64,000 bases of DNA from Prevotella sp. UBA1705 (lineage in GTDB: Bacteria > Bacteroidota > Bacteroidia > Bacteroidales > Bacteroidaceae), in assembly GCA_002317385.1 (NCBI GenBank), contig DCJH01000002.1:8512-72511 (forward strand), in the 5' to 3' direction. Each line of letters opens with the position of its first letter. Position 1 is the first letter of the stretch. A program made the position numbers and the translations under genes. The notes under the pieces are model-generated. The model made no database searches. It was not told the DNA's origin and worked only from the letters and a program-made list of their open reading frames with translations. This document shows positions 8,403-17,888 of this stretch, piece after piece.

Positions 8403-9596
8403 CTATCTCTTGAACAAATCCTTGATACCATCCATATCGAAACTCAGGGTGAAGCGGAGCGTCTGGTCGAGCGGATTGCTCTTGGCCGTGGCAATGACAT
8501 AGCCTGCATCGAGCGAGAAGACGCTCATCTTGAAGCCTGCACCCACCGTGAAGTATTTGCGGTTGCCCTTGTTGGCTGCCTCGTTGTGGTAGCCGGCGCG
8601 CAGCGAGAACTGGTCGTGATAGGTGTATTCCGCACCTACACTCCACTGGATTTCCTGCATTTCCTCCTTGAATCCGCCCGGAGCGTCGCCGAAACTCTTA
8701 AACATTCCGCTAATCGAAGATATGTCATAATACTTCTTCTGCACATAGTCGGTGTAGTCGTTGTACTTGTCTTTGTCAGGCGCCTCGTTGTACTGGGCCT
8801 CCGACGGATAGGTGGGCACCAGCAGTTTGTTGGCGTCTGCCGCGATGGTGAAGCGGTTGTACTCGTCCATCGGAATCATCAACGACGCACCCAATCGCAG
8901 GTTTGTAGGGATAAACTCGCTGTTGTCGTCGCCTCCGAAGTTAATCTTACTACCTATGTTTGAGACGTTGAGACCCAGTCCCAACTGGCATTCGCGCTCG
9001 CCGATATTCAGGTAATTCTGATAGTAGGCAGAGATATCGGCTGCAAAAGCCGACCCTGGGGAGGTGTCGTTGGTATAGTCGTAGGTCAGGTCGGAGTAGA
9101 TCCAGCGCACGGCTGCGGCTATGGAGAACTTCTCGCTGAGCATCAACGAGTAGGCCACATCGAGCGACATCTCGTAGGGATTGATGGTCAGGGCATCACT
9201 TGCACTAATGTCTGAGCTGGTCATCACCTCGCCGAGCGAGAAATATCTCAACGAACCGGACACGGCGCTATAGTCGCCTATGCGATAATATCCGGCCAGA
9301 TAGGCCAGGTCCATGTCGTTAACCAGCTGGCGAAGCCATGGCGTATAGTTGAGCGCCACGCCCGCACGGCTGATAGTGAAGGGATATTTGGCGGGGTTCC
9401 AATACTGCGAAACCACGTCGGGGTCGGTGGCCGCGCCCACGTCGCCCATACCGGCCGCACGCGCATCGGGTGCTATGGTCTGTGAGGTAACCGAGGCATT
9501 GACCGGGTTAAACATATTCTGCTTATCCTGAGCCGATACGCCAATCGTTGCCAGCAGCGCCACGACAGCTGCTCCTATTCTTGAGATTGTATTCAT
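8403..9596 (-). CDS. porV: PorV (LptO), type IX secretion outer-membrane protein
   Basis: The 397-residue precursor has a signal peptide ending near residue 23 (TIGVSAQ). Next come the conserved start APDARAAGMGDVGAA and SQYWNPAKYPF of the PorV/FadL-like beta-barrel family. In Porphyromonas PorV shuttles cargo from the SprA translocon to the PorU sortase at the cell surface. It lies 40 bp downstream of porU on the same strand, as in Porphyromonas, which strongly supports the call. The barrel ends with FTLSFDMDGIKDLFKR. Confidence 0.92.
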   Translation of the reverse strand: MNTISRIGAAVVALLATIGVSAQDKQNMFNPVNASVTSQTIAPDARAAGMGDVGAATDPDVVSQYWNPAKYPFTISRAGVALNYTPWLRQLVNDMDLAYLAGYYRIGDYSAVSGSLRYFSLGEVMTSSDISASDALTINPYEMSLDVAYSLMLSEKFSIAAAVRWIYSDLTYDYTNDTSPGSAFAADISAYYQNYLNIGERECQLGLGLNVSNIGSKINFGGDDNSEFIPTNLRLGASLMIPMDEYNRFTIAADANKLLVPTYPSEAQYNEAPDKDKYNDYTDYVQKKYYDISSISGMFKSFGDAPGGFKEEMQEIQWSVGAEYTYHDQFSLRAGYHNEAANKGNRKYFTVGAGFKMSVFSLDAGYVIATAKSNPLDQTLRFTLSFDMDGIKDLFKR

Positions 9597-9636
9597 CTTC
9601 TGTATTAATTTCTTCTGAATAAACGCCTTGCAGAGC

Positions 9637-12600
9637 CTAAATATTGCTTATCACAATCAATTTCTTGGCCTTGGACGCCTCCACGCTGCCATCAGACGCC
9701 ACCCTGACGCGGTAGAGATAGACGCCCGTCTGGAGTCGTGCGCCATTGTCGGTGGTCAGGTTCCAGTCTACGGTGTAGGCCCCGTTGGTCGACACTCCGC
9801 TCTCGCTGTGGGTCCAAAGCAGGCGCCCGCTTGTGTCGAAAACGTCGATGGTGACATCCATCTGACTACCGCCCATGTCGTGATTCACAATAAATGTGGT
9901 GGCTGTGGAGGCCGGATTGGTCGACACATCCACGCTGTAGATGGTGGGAGAAAGACTCTTCACCACCGTGAAGTCGAGCTGGGCAGTCGACGGATTGTTC
10001 CTCACGTCCCAGGCACGGAATAGCAATGTGTGGTGCCCGGGCTCGAGAGCGGGAATGCTGTAGTAGGTAGACCCACTGGTGTAGGTGCCGAAATCGTATT
10101 GGAAATTGTCGTTCAGCGTGTAGGTCTTGGTGGGGTCGCCATCGATAATGAGCTGCAAATCGTGTCCGATTCCGTTGCCGGTGACGTTAATTCCGTCGTC
10201 ATCCTTGAGCTGTGCAACGAAGTATGGCGTGATGTTCACCATGCCGCCATTCTGAAATTCGGGCGTGTTGAGGTAGCAATAAATCTTCGGTCCCACCGAG
10301 TCGGTGGCCGTTTCGCTCGACCCTCCCACCATGAAGTTGCCATTATAGCCATTCACCAGCTGAGTGTGGTCGGCGCTGACGGCAAAGATATTCATCAGTC
10401 CCGCAGCGTCGGCATAGTTGATATCCATCGGCACAGCGAACGAAAAGCTGAACCTTCCGGCCCTCACGCTGTCGCTACCATTATATAATGTATTGGTGCG
10501 GTCGTAGAAAGTGAAGGGCGATTCGGCCTCTGCGCTGGCATTCATCTTACATGTTATGAGCTGCTTCGAGTCGCGAACCACCGCCGTCATCACCCCTCTC
10601 CAGTCGGCTGCACCCTCGATATGTCCGGCCACGCGGGCCACACTGCCGGCATGAAGCGTAACCGTTTGCCCACTCGATAGGGCCACGCCGTTGATGGAAT
10701 CGACCACCACCTGCTGCCTGGGAAGATTCAACGGCAGGGCGGGGTCACCGAGCAGGGAGTATTGCAGTTTGTTGGTGGTGAGGTCAGAGCGGTTGGTTAT
10801 CATGAGATTCTTGGCCAGACGCTGCGCCTCGCCCATAGTGACAGGCTTGCCGTTGGCATCGCGGCTGAGCACGAAGCGCAGGTAAGCCATGTTGATGAGC
10901 TTATTATAATTGGAATAAACCGTACGTGTCGTGCCGAAGAAGGCCACCGCCCCGCCGGTGGGATTGAGCACAGCGGTCTCGCCGATGGTCGGTTCTACGC
11001 CGTCGAAAGCCATGATATCACACGACGCCGTGATCCACAACGGCAGGTTCTTATTACTGAACGACTCGAAGTCGGATAGCTTGAGCACGGCCTCATGGGA
11101 TATTTGGTCGGCGCGTCCGTGGCCTCCATAGTCCATCACAAGGGCTCCGGCAGCCTGCTGTTGCTTGATGAGGGCAGCCACTTCGGGATAAGCATGCCCG
11201 GTGGAAGAGGTCTCCTCGTTGTAGGCATCCCACATCACCTTCTTCACTTGCAGGCCTGGATAGCGGGTGGCAATGTCCTCGGCGGCGATGTTTATGTCGC
11301 GCATGTGGATGTTGCTGTTACCGTCATCGCCCATAAACATGACCGTATTCTGCCATGCCCCGGCGTTGGCGTTCTTGCTATAATTCAGTGTTTTGTCGAC
11401 CATCACCTTGGCCTCATCCTCCGTTGTCACCGGGAAACGGCCCACGGCAAGGTCCAGTTTGTCGACCGACAAGGGGTTGGAGCCCTCCCAATCGTCCAAT
11501 AAGCCGAAGAAACCATCGTCTACATAGCAGGTGATCTCGTTGAAAGAGTTCTCGCTTTCGAAACAGAGCAGGTAGTCGTCGGGACTGAGTGAGCGACACT
11601 CGGAGGTGAGCATGCGGTTGTCCCACACGCAATCGCCCATGAGAAGCAGGTAGCGCGGCATGTCCTTCTCGGTCTCAGCGCGGTCGTAGAGCATCTTGAG
11701 GTAGCGGCGATAGGCATTGGCATCGGGCGTGCCACTGGAGAATTCGTTGTAGAGTTCGTCGGCGGGGACGATGCGCACACGCAGCGAATCGTGGGCCGTG
11801 TGGTAGTCGGCAAGGCGCTGGGCCTGCGCCAGGAACTTCTGAGAAGTAGGGATGATGATCACCATATCGGCCTGCGCGTCGGCGTGATGGTCCTGATTGG
11901 TGACATTGTAGACATATTCCGGCGATGCGATAGCCCCCGTGAGGCTTGGCGCTGGGGTACGGAAGCCCCATTCCACCTGTACATAATCGAGGCGCACCGG
12001 CCCGCCCGACACGCATCGAATCTGTACCGTATCGCCGGCCTTGAAATTCTCCGCGCCATAGATTCCGGTAGCGTCGCTACCCTTGTCGTACTCTCCCAGG
12101 CTGATATTGAGCGTGCCCACGGCCTTGCCTTTCATCCAGACCTGCACCTGACTGGCCGCTCCGGCCGACACCTTGACGGTGATGTGCTGGGCGGCGGAGG
12201 TGTTGCGGCTGCTCACAATCACATTTTTTGTATGCCCCTGGGCAATGGCCTCACTGTCGAAAAGGTTCCTTCCGCCGTGATACCAGCTATAGGCATCGGT
12301 CTCGTAGAGAGAGTAATAGTCGTTGGACGAGGGATAGAACGACTGCAGAAACGCCGTGGAATCGACCATTGCGGGGGCGCCGTCGTCCTGCGTGAGGAAG
12401 TAGTAGCCATAGTCGGAATAGGGATTCCGGATGCGCTGGTCGCCGGTGACATACTGCCAGTTCACCGTTCCGCGACCGTAGAACAGCCGTTTGCCATCGA
12501 CCATGCAGGTGGGCACCTCTTTCAAATCGTCGTAGTTGATCAAATCGTTGGGTATCAACCGCTCGTTTTGCAAGTAGCCGCCATAGCCATAGAGCTTCAC

Positions 12601-13176
12601 TTTCGAGAGGTCGGTGAAGCCGGCTTTGCGGATAAGGGCATCGGTGAGCTGGTAGACACCCGACGCTGGCACGCGGATTTTAGCCCATTGGCCCGAAGCG
12701 AGCACAGAGTGAGCAGCATAGCGCGACGACGCGGTGGTGGCTCGAGTGAGGGCGGCAGCCCGGCGAATAGAGCGGCTCGCAGCCTTGGAATCGACCCTGA
12801 GCATGAAGCTCACGAGTATCTGATAGCGCCCATCACGGTAGACCAGCGGACAGAATCCCACCTGCAGGGCACCGCGCTTGCGCTCATAGACAATATCCTG
12901 CGACACCACAGGAAGCTCCGGCAACGGCTCTGCGGAGAGCTTGCGATAGTTGGCAAGGTCGGCGGCGGTCATGTCGATGAACTCCGGATAGAGTATGGTG
13001 GCGGTGTAGACAGAGTCTTGGAAGTCGCCGTCTAAGGGCACGGCATAGCCGAAATGGGGCAACACGGTATCCACCCTGACCTCGTCTGACGTCAGGTTGA
13101 AGAAGCGTTGCGCCTGCGTGTTCAGGGTGAAGCACAGGGCTGCAAGTAGGGGCCATATTCGGGTTGCTATGCGCAT
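9637..13176 (-). CDS. porU: PorU, type IX secretion sortase (C25-like)
   Basis: The 1179-residue precursor has an N-terminal signal peptide (RIATRIWPLLAALCF...TQAQ). PorU removes the C-terminal signal from secreted cargo and attaches the cargo to A-LPS. The gingipain-fold catalytic dyad is visible as DYGGHG (His686) and ITASCDIM (Cys719), 33 residues apart. A C-terminal type IX-style domain closes the protein (VDVSTNPAS..., GVYLYRVRV). ATG 13176 is chosen since it opens the signal peptide; the frame continues upstream only into a repeat. porV follows after 40 bp. Confidence 0.93.
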   Translation of the reverse strand: MRIATRIWPLLAALCFTLNTQAQRFFNLTSDEVRVDTVLPHFGYAVPLDGDFQDSVYTATILYPEFIDMTAADLANYRKLSAEPLPELPVVSQDIVYERKRGALQVGFCPLVYRDGRYQILVSFMLRVDSKAASRSIRRAAALTRATTASSRYAAHSVLASGQWAKIRVPASGVYQLTDALIRKAGFTDLSKVKLYGYGGYLQNERLIPNDLINYDDLKEVPTCMVDGKRLFYGRGTVNWQYVTGDQRIRNPYSDYGYYFLTQDDGAPAMVDSTAFLQSFYPSSNDYYSLYETDAYSWYHGGRNLFDSEAIAQGHTKNVIVSSRNTSAAQHITVKVSAGAASQVQVWMKGKAVGTLNISLGEYDKGSDATGIYGAENFKAGDTVQIRCVSGGPVRLDYVQVEWGFRTPAPSLTGAIASPEYVYNVTNQDHHADAQADMVIIIPTSQKFLAQAQRLADYHTAHDSLRVRIVPADELYNEFSSGTPDANAYRRYLKMLYDRAETEKDMPRYLLLMGDCVWDNRMLTSECRSLSPDDYLLCFESENSFNEITCYVDDGFFGLLDDWEGSNPLSVDKLDLAVGRFPVTTEDEAKVMVDKTLNYSKNANAGAWQNTVMFMGDDGNSNIHMRDINIAAEDIATRYPGLQVKKVMWDAYNEETSSTGHAYPEVAALIKQQQAAGALVMDYGGHGRADQISHEAVLKLSDFESFSNKNLPLWITASCDIMAFDGVEPTIGETAVLNPTGGAVAFFGTTRTVYSNYNKLINMAYLRFVLSRDANGKPVTMGEAQRLAKNLMITNRSDLTTNKLQYSLLGDPALPLNLPRQQVVVDSINGVALSSGQTVTLHAGSVARVAGHIEGAADWRGVMTAVVRDSKQLITCKMNASAEAESPFTFYDRTNTLYNGSDSVRAGRFSFSFAVPMDINYADAAGLMNIFAVSADHTQLVNGYNGNFMVGGSSETATDSVGPKIYCYLNTPEFQNGGMVNITPYFVAQLKDDDGINVTGNGIGHDLQLIIDGDPTKTYTLNDNFQYDFGTYTSGSTYYSIPALEPGHHTLLFRAWDVRNNPSTAQLDFTVVKSLSPTIYSVDVSTNPASTATTFIVNHDMGGSQMDVTIDVFDTSGRLLWTHSESGVSTNGAYTVDWNLTTDNGARLQTGVYLYRVRVASDGSVEASKAKKLIVISNI

Positions 13177-13188
13177 GGGATTTCTGAA

Positions 13189-13384
13189 GGAGTTAATGGA
13201 GTTTAAGGAGTTATCGCTACGCCCTGGAGTTAAAGACAAATGTTTGTTAGTTATGAAGTTAAAGAAGTTAGAGAAGTTATTACTTCGCTCAGAAGTTAAA
13301 GACAAATGCCTGCTAATTGGAATATCTCCTGCGGTACTATTGTCCTTTAACTCCTTTAACTTCCTTAACTTCTTTAACTCCCCC
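13189..13384. repeat. TTAACTCC repeat, copy B (expanded)
   Basis: This 196-bp copy between the FAH-fold gene and porU has two internal core units (near 13210-13240 and 13270-13310), so it looks like a tandem or nested duplication of the usual ~130-bp form. It ends 12 bp before the porU ATG and starts 13 bp after the upstream stop, filling the whole junction. Confidence 0.75.
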
Positions 13385-13397
13385 TAAGCCCTCTGGG

Positions 13398-14015
13398 CTA
13401 TTTGCACCTCACCTCCAGCACCTTCCGTTCCTCCAAATAGCCCTCCAGATGGTCGTCGATTTGCACAGGCCCGACGCCCGCAGGAGTACCCGTGAAGAGG
13501 ATGTCGCCAGTCTTGAGGGTATAGAACTGGCTGATGTAGGCGATGATCTCGTCGATGCGATAGAGCATATCGCTCGTGCAACCCTCCTGCACCGTCTCTC
13601 CGTTGATGTCGAGATGGAAGTGCAGCCGCTGCACATCGAGGAACTTCTCCTTGGGAATCCATTCGCCGATGCAGGCCGCGCCGTCGAAGCCCTTGGCCAG
13701 ATCCCACGGACGCCCCTGTGCCATCAGCTTGCGCTGCAGTTCGCGGGCGGTGAAGTCTATGCCCACCGTCACAGCGTCGTAGTAGCGGGGCGCGAAGCGC
13801 TCGGATACCGTCTTGCCCAACTTGCAGATGCGCACCACCACCTCAGCCTCATATTCTATCCGTCCCATGTGGTCGGGAATGAAGAACGGCTTGCGGTCTT
13901 TGAGCAGACTGGAATCGGCTTTCAGGAAGATGACCGGCTCCTCTGTCTTTAATAACGTGCCGTGCATCTCTTTATTGTGCAAGGCATAATTCATGCCGAT
14001 GGCGAAGATTTTCAT
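13398..14015 (-). CDS. Fumarylacetoacetate-hydrolase-fold protein
   Basis: The 205-residue cytosolic protein begins MKIFAIGMNYALHNKEM and carries the metal-binding acidic motif IEYEAEVVV plus the closing signature ILFTGTPAGVGPVQ of the FAH superfamily. Members are hydrolases, decarboxylases or hydratases acting on keto-acid substrates; oxaloacetate decarboxylases and acylpyruvases look alike, so the substrate is open. Start at ATG 14015 is set by the family N-terminus and by a promoter just upstream. It precedes porU on the same strand with no visible promoter between them, so porU may depend on read-through. Confidence 0.88.
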   Translation of the reverse strand: MKIFAIGMNYALHNKEMHGTLLKTEEPVIFLKADSSLLKDRKPFFIPDHMGRIEYEAEVVVRICKLGKTVSERFAPRYYDAVTVGIDFTARELQRKLMAQGRPWDLAKGFDGAACIGEWIPKEKFLDVQRLHFHLDINGETVQEGCTSDMLYRIDEIIAYISQFYTLKTGDILFTGTPAGVGPVQIDDHLEGYLEERKVLEVRCK

Positions 14016-14044
14016 ATTTCGTTGCGCTTGTTTCTTTTCTCCTG

Positions 14045-14052
14045 CAAATATA
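14045..14052 (-). promoter_or_regulatory. Bacteroidota -7 box (TATATTTG)
   Basis: On the minus strand TATATTTGCA lies about 30 bp before the ATG at 14015 and matches TAnnTTTG. It could start the FAH-porU-porV-ispF run. Confidence 0.65.
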
Positions 14053-14600
14053 CGAAACAGATGGCATATATCCCTTTCCCAAGGCGAAAAAAGCATCGTT
14101 TCAGTACCAGTGCTACAGATTGAGAGCATCAAGAAGTACTCGTTTTGTCGGCTTAATTCACAAGAATTTATTGGAAAAATAGGTTGAAGCAATGACAAAA
14201 GATGGAGTTTGAGGAAGGAAATCGACGCGATTTTACTCCGAGTTCTACCCTTCGACCTGCGAAAACACCCTTTTTCATCATTCTATTTCTATGGTTTGGC
14301 CCTGCGATAAGGACCTATTCGCAAGGCGATAAGGTAGTAATCGCCAAGCGAAAACTACCTAATCGCAAGCCCAAAATTGTCAAATAAATACAACACTTTG
14401 GCTTTCAAGCCTTTGCAAAACGCTGATTTTTCCCTATTTTCTCGTCCCAGAGGCTACAGAATATCGATTTCTTGGCGTTTGGAAAGCGACATTCAAATTA
14501 TTTCATCAACTATATCTTGATTCCTCAGAAAATAGAGAAAAGGGGAGTCAAACCATGGTTTTGCCCTATTATGGCAGGCTTCGAAGACAGAAAGCAAGAG
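14053..14600. repeat. Gene-free stretch with GGTAGTAATCGC-family repeats
   Basis: The spacer between the protease gene and the FAH-fold gene has no credible gene. Around 14305-14370 are at least three degenerate copies of the GATAAGGTAGTAATCGC family, then AATTGTCAAATAAATAC, resembling the segment that follows the same family at 7446. The remainder shows nothing I can name. Confidence 0.65.
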
Positions 14601-16691
14601 CTAATGACTCACCGCAAACTTCTTGCCGTCGCGGATATAGAGGCCGCGGGGCAGGCGTGAGGCGTCCCGGCCGAGGCACCGTCCGTCCACAGAATAGATG
14701 AGTCCGGTGGCAGCTGAAGGTGCTTCGAGACTGCCAATGCCATTGGCCGTCATAGCCAGCACGGCCTTGATACCCTCGTAGGCATCGATCTCACCATAGC
14801 CATAGAGGTTGTTGGGGTAGCTGAGCGAGGTGTCGTAGCGACGGCACGTCTTGCTGAACACCTCGATGCAGTCTTGCGCCGTGAGCTTCGGATTGGCCTC
14901 AAGCCACAGGGCTATGACGCCCGCCACCACGGGCGAGGACATCGATGTGCCGCCATTGCTGTTCCAAGCGTAGGTGCGACCGTTGTAGTCGAAGTGGCGC
15001 ACGTCGGAGCTTATGTCGTGGGCGGTGGGCTGGTTTTCGAGGTAGAAGCTGCTGTAAGACGACACAATGTTTTGCCCGGGAGCCATCACATCGGGTTTGA
15101 TGCGCCCGTCCCACGTGGGTCCCACGGCCGAGAAGGGAGTGCGCTGGCCGCCTGTGCCATTGTTGTAGACCATGGTCTGGCCCAGATAATTCACGAAACT
15201 CGTGCGATAGCCCGTAGCTCCCACGCAGATCACCGAGGGCGCACTCGAGGGCGAATTGATGCTATGGCTGTTGTCGCCGGCATTGAGCGTGGGGTCGAGC
15301 GCATTGTGATAGAGCGACCCAATGACCGGATAGAGCTCTACGCGGGGCGCCGAACCCACGAGCGTGAGCGAGAGCGGAAGACCCTTGGCGATGGTGCTGC
15401 CGAGGTGTTCGATATTCCAGTCGCACACCAGCTCGGCCTTGTTGTAGCTCGACGGATAGGCCGTGGCAGCGAGAACGTAGGTCATGGTGTCTATCCGGAA
15501 GGTGTCGCGCAGGAGGGAGTCGGTCTGGGCGGTCACGCGGCTCAGCCCATAGTCTCTCACCACGGGCGTCTGACCCTGATAGAAAGTGGCGCGCAGGGTG
15601 AAGTCGCCATCGGTCTTTGTCGTGACGTAGACGTTGCGCTCACTGTTGCAGAACACGCCGGCTTGGGCCGTTCCGGCAGGTTTCTCCACATAGTTGATGG
15701 CCTGGCCGTCGTTGCCCGCCGACGAAACGATGATATGTCCGGGGCCTGCGAGCGAGTCGAGCATCTCGTAATAGAGTTGGTCGTAGCCCATGAAATCTTC
15801 CTGAGAACCCTCGCTGAAATTGATGACGCAGGGTTGGCCGAGGCGGTCGGCGTAGTCGAAGATATACTTGAATCCTAAGGCGTCGAGGGCAAAGGTGTAC
15901 TTATAGTAGTCGTCGGGATTGAGCAACGATACGTCGTCGCCGGTGACATTGCACACCAGGCAGATGTCGCTGTCGTAGGCAATGCCGCGGTAGGGCGACA
16001 CATGGCCGTTGCCCTCGGCTCCACTTCCGGCAGCAATGCCGGCGGTGTGGGTGCCGTGGGTCTGGATGAGTCCGTCGCGCGGATGGCCCAGGGAGAGCAG
16101 ACTCTGCTCGGTGGTATAGTCGCGCCCTACGGACAGCGCGCTGCCGAGGGTGTCGGTGGAGAGCTGGTCCCACAGGGCCTTGATACGGTAGCGCGAGAGA
16201 TCGGCGGAGTAGAAGTTGGGGTGTGTGAGGTCGAAACCGATGTCCTGAACGCCTACCACTACGCCCCGGCCGGTGTAGCCCTGTGGCAAATTGAGCCCTT
16301 CGTAGACCGAAGGAGCATGGACGATGAGCGTCGTGGTGTCCATCTGGGCCCGCGCCTGGTGGCGAGCCTCAATGCGACTGATGCGTGGGTCGAGAGACAA
16401 GGCGCCCAACTCATGGAGCGGAATCTCGGCAATGGCCACACTTCCATATTGTGCCAGCACCCTGCATCCGTGGTGGCTGAGCACGTCGGAGGTGGGTGTG
16501 GTAGTCTTCACAAAGGCGATGAGCCGAGGCGAAGGGTGGTTCAGGGCCTTGGCCTGAGCCGTGGCGGCGGGGTGCGAATGGGTGATCCATGCCTCGCGCA
16601 CCAAGGCCGACATCTTATCCAACGCCGGGCGCTGGGCCGAGAGAGCGGTGGAAAACACGAGCATCAGGAACAGAGAGAGGAGTCGCGACAT
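14601..16691 (-). CDS. Secreted subtilisin-like serine protease (S8) with type IX-like tail
   Basis: The 696-residue precursor has a signal peptide ending STALSAQ. The S8 triad is clear: Asp150 in VGVQDIGFD, His212 in THGTHTAG and Ser583 in GGTSMSSP. The oxyanion Asn probably lies in SSAGNDGQ. The last ~35 residues (IYSVDGRCLG...LPRGLYIRDGKKFAV) resemble the short C-terminal signals common on exported Prevotella proteins, suggesting export by the type IX system encoded nearby. It lies downstream of tsf, but a terminator separates them; no promoter of its own is obvious. Substrate unknown. Confidence 0.9.
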   Translation of the reverse strand: MSRLLSLFLMLVFSTALSAQRPALDKMSALVREAWITHSHPAATAQAKALNHPSPRLIAFVKTTTPTSDVLSHHGCRVLAQYGSVAIAEIPLHELGALSLDPRISRIEARHQARAQMDTTTLIVHAPSVYEGLNLPQGYTGRGVVVGVQDIGFDLTHPNFYSADLSRYRIKALWDQLSTDTLGSALSVGRDYTTEQSLLSLGHPRDGLIQTHGTHTAGIAAGSGAEGNGHVSPYRGIAYDSDICLVCNVTGDDVSLLNPDDYYKYTFALDALGFKYIFDYADRLGQPCVINFSEGSQEDFMGYDQLYYEMLDSLAGPGHIIVSSAGNDGQAINYVEKPAGTAQAGVFCNSERNVYVTTKTDGDFTLRATFYQGQTPVVRDYGLSRVTAQTDSLLRDTFRIDTMTYVLAATAYPSSYNKAELVCDWNIEHLGSTIAKGLPLSLTLVGSAPRVELYPVIGSLYHNALDPTLNAGDNSHSINSPSSAPSVICVGATGYRTSFVNYLGQTMVYNNGTGGQRTPFSAVGPTWDGRIKPDVMAPGQNIVSSYSSFYLENQPTAHDISSDVRHFDYNGRTYAWNSNGGTSMSSPVVAGVIALWLEANPKLTAQDCIEVFSKTCRRYDTSLSYPNNLYGYGEIDAYEGIKAVLAMTANGIGSLEAPSAATGLIYSVDGRCLGRDASRLPRGLYIRDGKKFAVSH

Positions 16692-16719
16692 GGTGGTGAG
16701 GGTTGGATAAAAACCGAAA

Positions 16720-16752
16720 GAGGAGCCGCAGAAGTGGTTCTTCCGTGGCTCC
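16720..16752 (-). terminator. Intrinsic terminator after tsf
   Basis: On the minus strand GGAGCCACGGAAG pairs with CTTCTGCGGCTCC (two mismatches) and is followed by TCTTTCGGTTTTT. It lies 27 bp beyond the tsf stop and would end the rplM-rpsI-rpsB-tsf transcript. Confidence 0.75.
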
Positions 16753-16778
16753 CCTTAGAAAATATATAAGCTTCGAAA

Positions 16779-17777
16779 TTAGTCTGCAGAGAGGCTGAAG
16801 CGCTTGTAGGCAGCCACCTTGAGGCCCTTGGCCTGCTGGTCGAGCCACTGAGCTACAGTCTGCTTGTCGCCATCGCCGAACTGGAACTCCTGCTCCACGA
16901 GGCAGCTCTCCTTGAAGAACTTGGCCAAACGACCCTTAGCGATGTTCTGAACCATCTCTTCCTTGATGTTGGCAGCAGCCTCCACGGAAACCTTCTCGCG
17001 GATTTCGCGTGCCTTGGCAGCGTCCTCGGGAGTCAACCAGCCCTTAGCCATGTTGCTCTCGATATGGTCCTCAGAGTCTACAAGGTTGGCGTTGATGCCA
17101 GCTTTCTTCAAAGCCACGTTCACCTGACGCTCTACCTGCTCCTCCTTGGTCTTGGAAACAGCCACCTTGAACTCCTCGTCCTTCACCTCCTGGGGTACAG
17201 AAGCCTCGTCGAGAGCCACCGGCTTCATAGCAGCCACCTGCATGGCCACCTTGTGTCCAGCGTCCTCATTGGCATCGGTAAGCTCCACGATGGTAGCCAG
17301 TGTGTGGCGACCCATGTGGTCGTAGGTATAGACATGGGCACCCTCGAGCACGAGATAGCCGTCGAGTTCCATCTTCTCGCCTACCACACCAGAGCGGCGT
17401 GTAACAGCCTCGGCAATCTTGGTGCCATCGGCCAGGGTCAATTCCTTCACCTCGTCCAGGGTCTGAGCCTTGGCAGCAATGGCGGCGTCGAGGATCTCCT
17501 GAGTCAGGGCCACGTAGTCAGCACCATTGGCAACGAAGTCGGTCTCGCACTTCAGGGCGATCATTGCGGCAAAGCCGTTGTCGTTCTTAACGAGTACGCA
17601 ACCGTTGGATGTCTCGCGATCAGAACGCTTGGCAGCAATAGCCAGACCACGCTCACGCACGAGTTCTACAGCTTTATCGATATCACCGTCAGCCTCAGCG
17701 AGGGCCTTCTTGCAGTCCTTCATACCTGCACCGGTCATGGTGCGCAGCTTCTTGATATCTTCAATAGTAACAGCCAT
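16779..17777 (-). CDS. tsf: Translation elongation factor Ts
   Basis: The 332-residue cytosolic protein recycles EF-Tu by releasing GDP. The N-terminal UBA-like domain (IEDIKKLRTMTGAGMKDCKK, ALAEADGDIDKAVELVRERG) and the core signature KCETDFVAN are intact. It is about 50 residues longer than the E. coli protein, as in other Bacteroidota. It is the last gene of rplM-rpsI-rpsB-tsf. A large stem-loop occupies the spacer before it. Confidence 0.97.
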   Translation of the reverse strand: MAVTIEDIKKLRTMTGAGMKDCKKALAEADGDIDKAVELVRERGLAIAAKRSDRETSNGCVLVKNDNGFAAMIALKCETDFVANGADYVALTQEILDAAIAAKAQTLDEVKELTLADGTKIAEAVTRRSGVVGEKMELDGYLVLEGAHVYTYDHMGRHTLATIVELTDANEDAGHKVAMQVAAMKPVALDEASVPQEVKDEEFKVAVSKTKEEQVERQVNVALKKAGINANLVDSEDHIESNMAKGWLTPEDAAKAREIREKVSVEAAANIKEEMVQNIAKGRLAKFFKESCLVEQEFQFGDGDKQTVAQWLDQQAKGLKVAAYKRFSLSAD

Positions 17778-17820
17778 AATTGTATTTTGATTTAGTTGTT
17801 TTGTTGTTAAAATGAGATAA

Positions 17821-17877
17821 GGTCTTATAGGAGCAGAGTGGAGGGTCTTGCAAGATCCTTTTCGCCCCTATAAGACC
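17821..17877 (-). promoter_or_regulatory. Large nested stem-loop between rpsB and tsf
   Basis: GGTCTTATAGG (17821-17831) and CCTATAAGACC (17867-17877) form a perfect 11-bp stem. Inside it GGTCTTGCAAGATCC folds as a second hairpin. No U-tract follows on the coding (minus) strand, so it is not a standard terminator; an attenuator, processing site or stability element between rpsB and tsf is more likely. Confidence 0.6.
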
Positions 17878-17888
17878 CTATAATGATA

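Noticed and set aside
11791..13035. A 414-codon plus-strand frame opposite porU
   Set aside because: It is antisense to a clear porU; its product is low-complexity in Gly/Val/His/Arg and has no start context or promoter.
13177..13305. Upstream extension of PorU by 43 residues
   Set aside because: It is read from the TTAACTCC repeat and would bury a good signal peptide.
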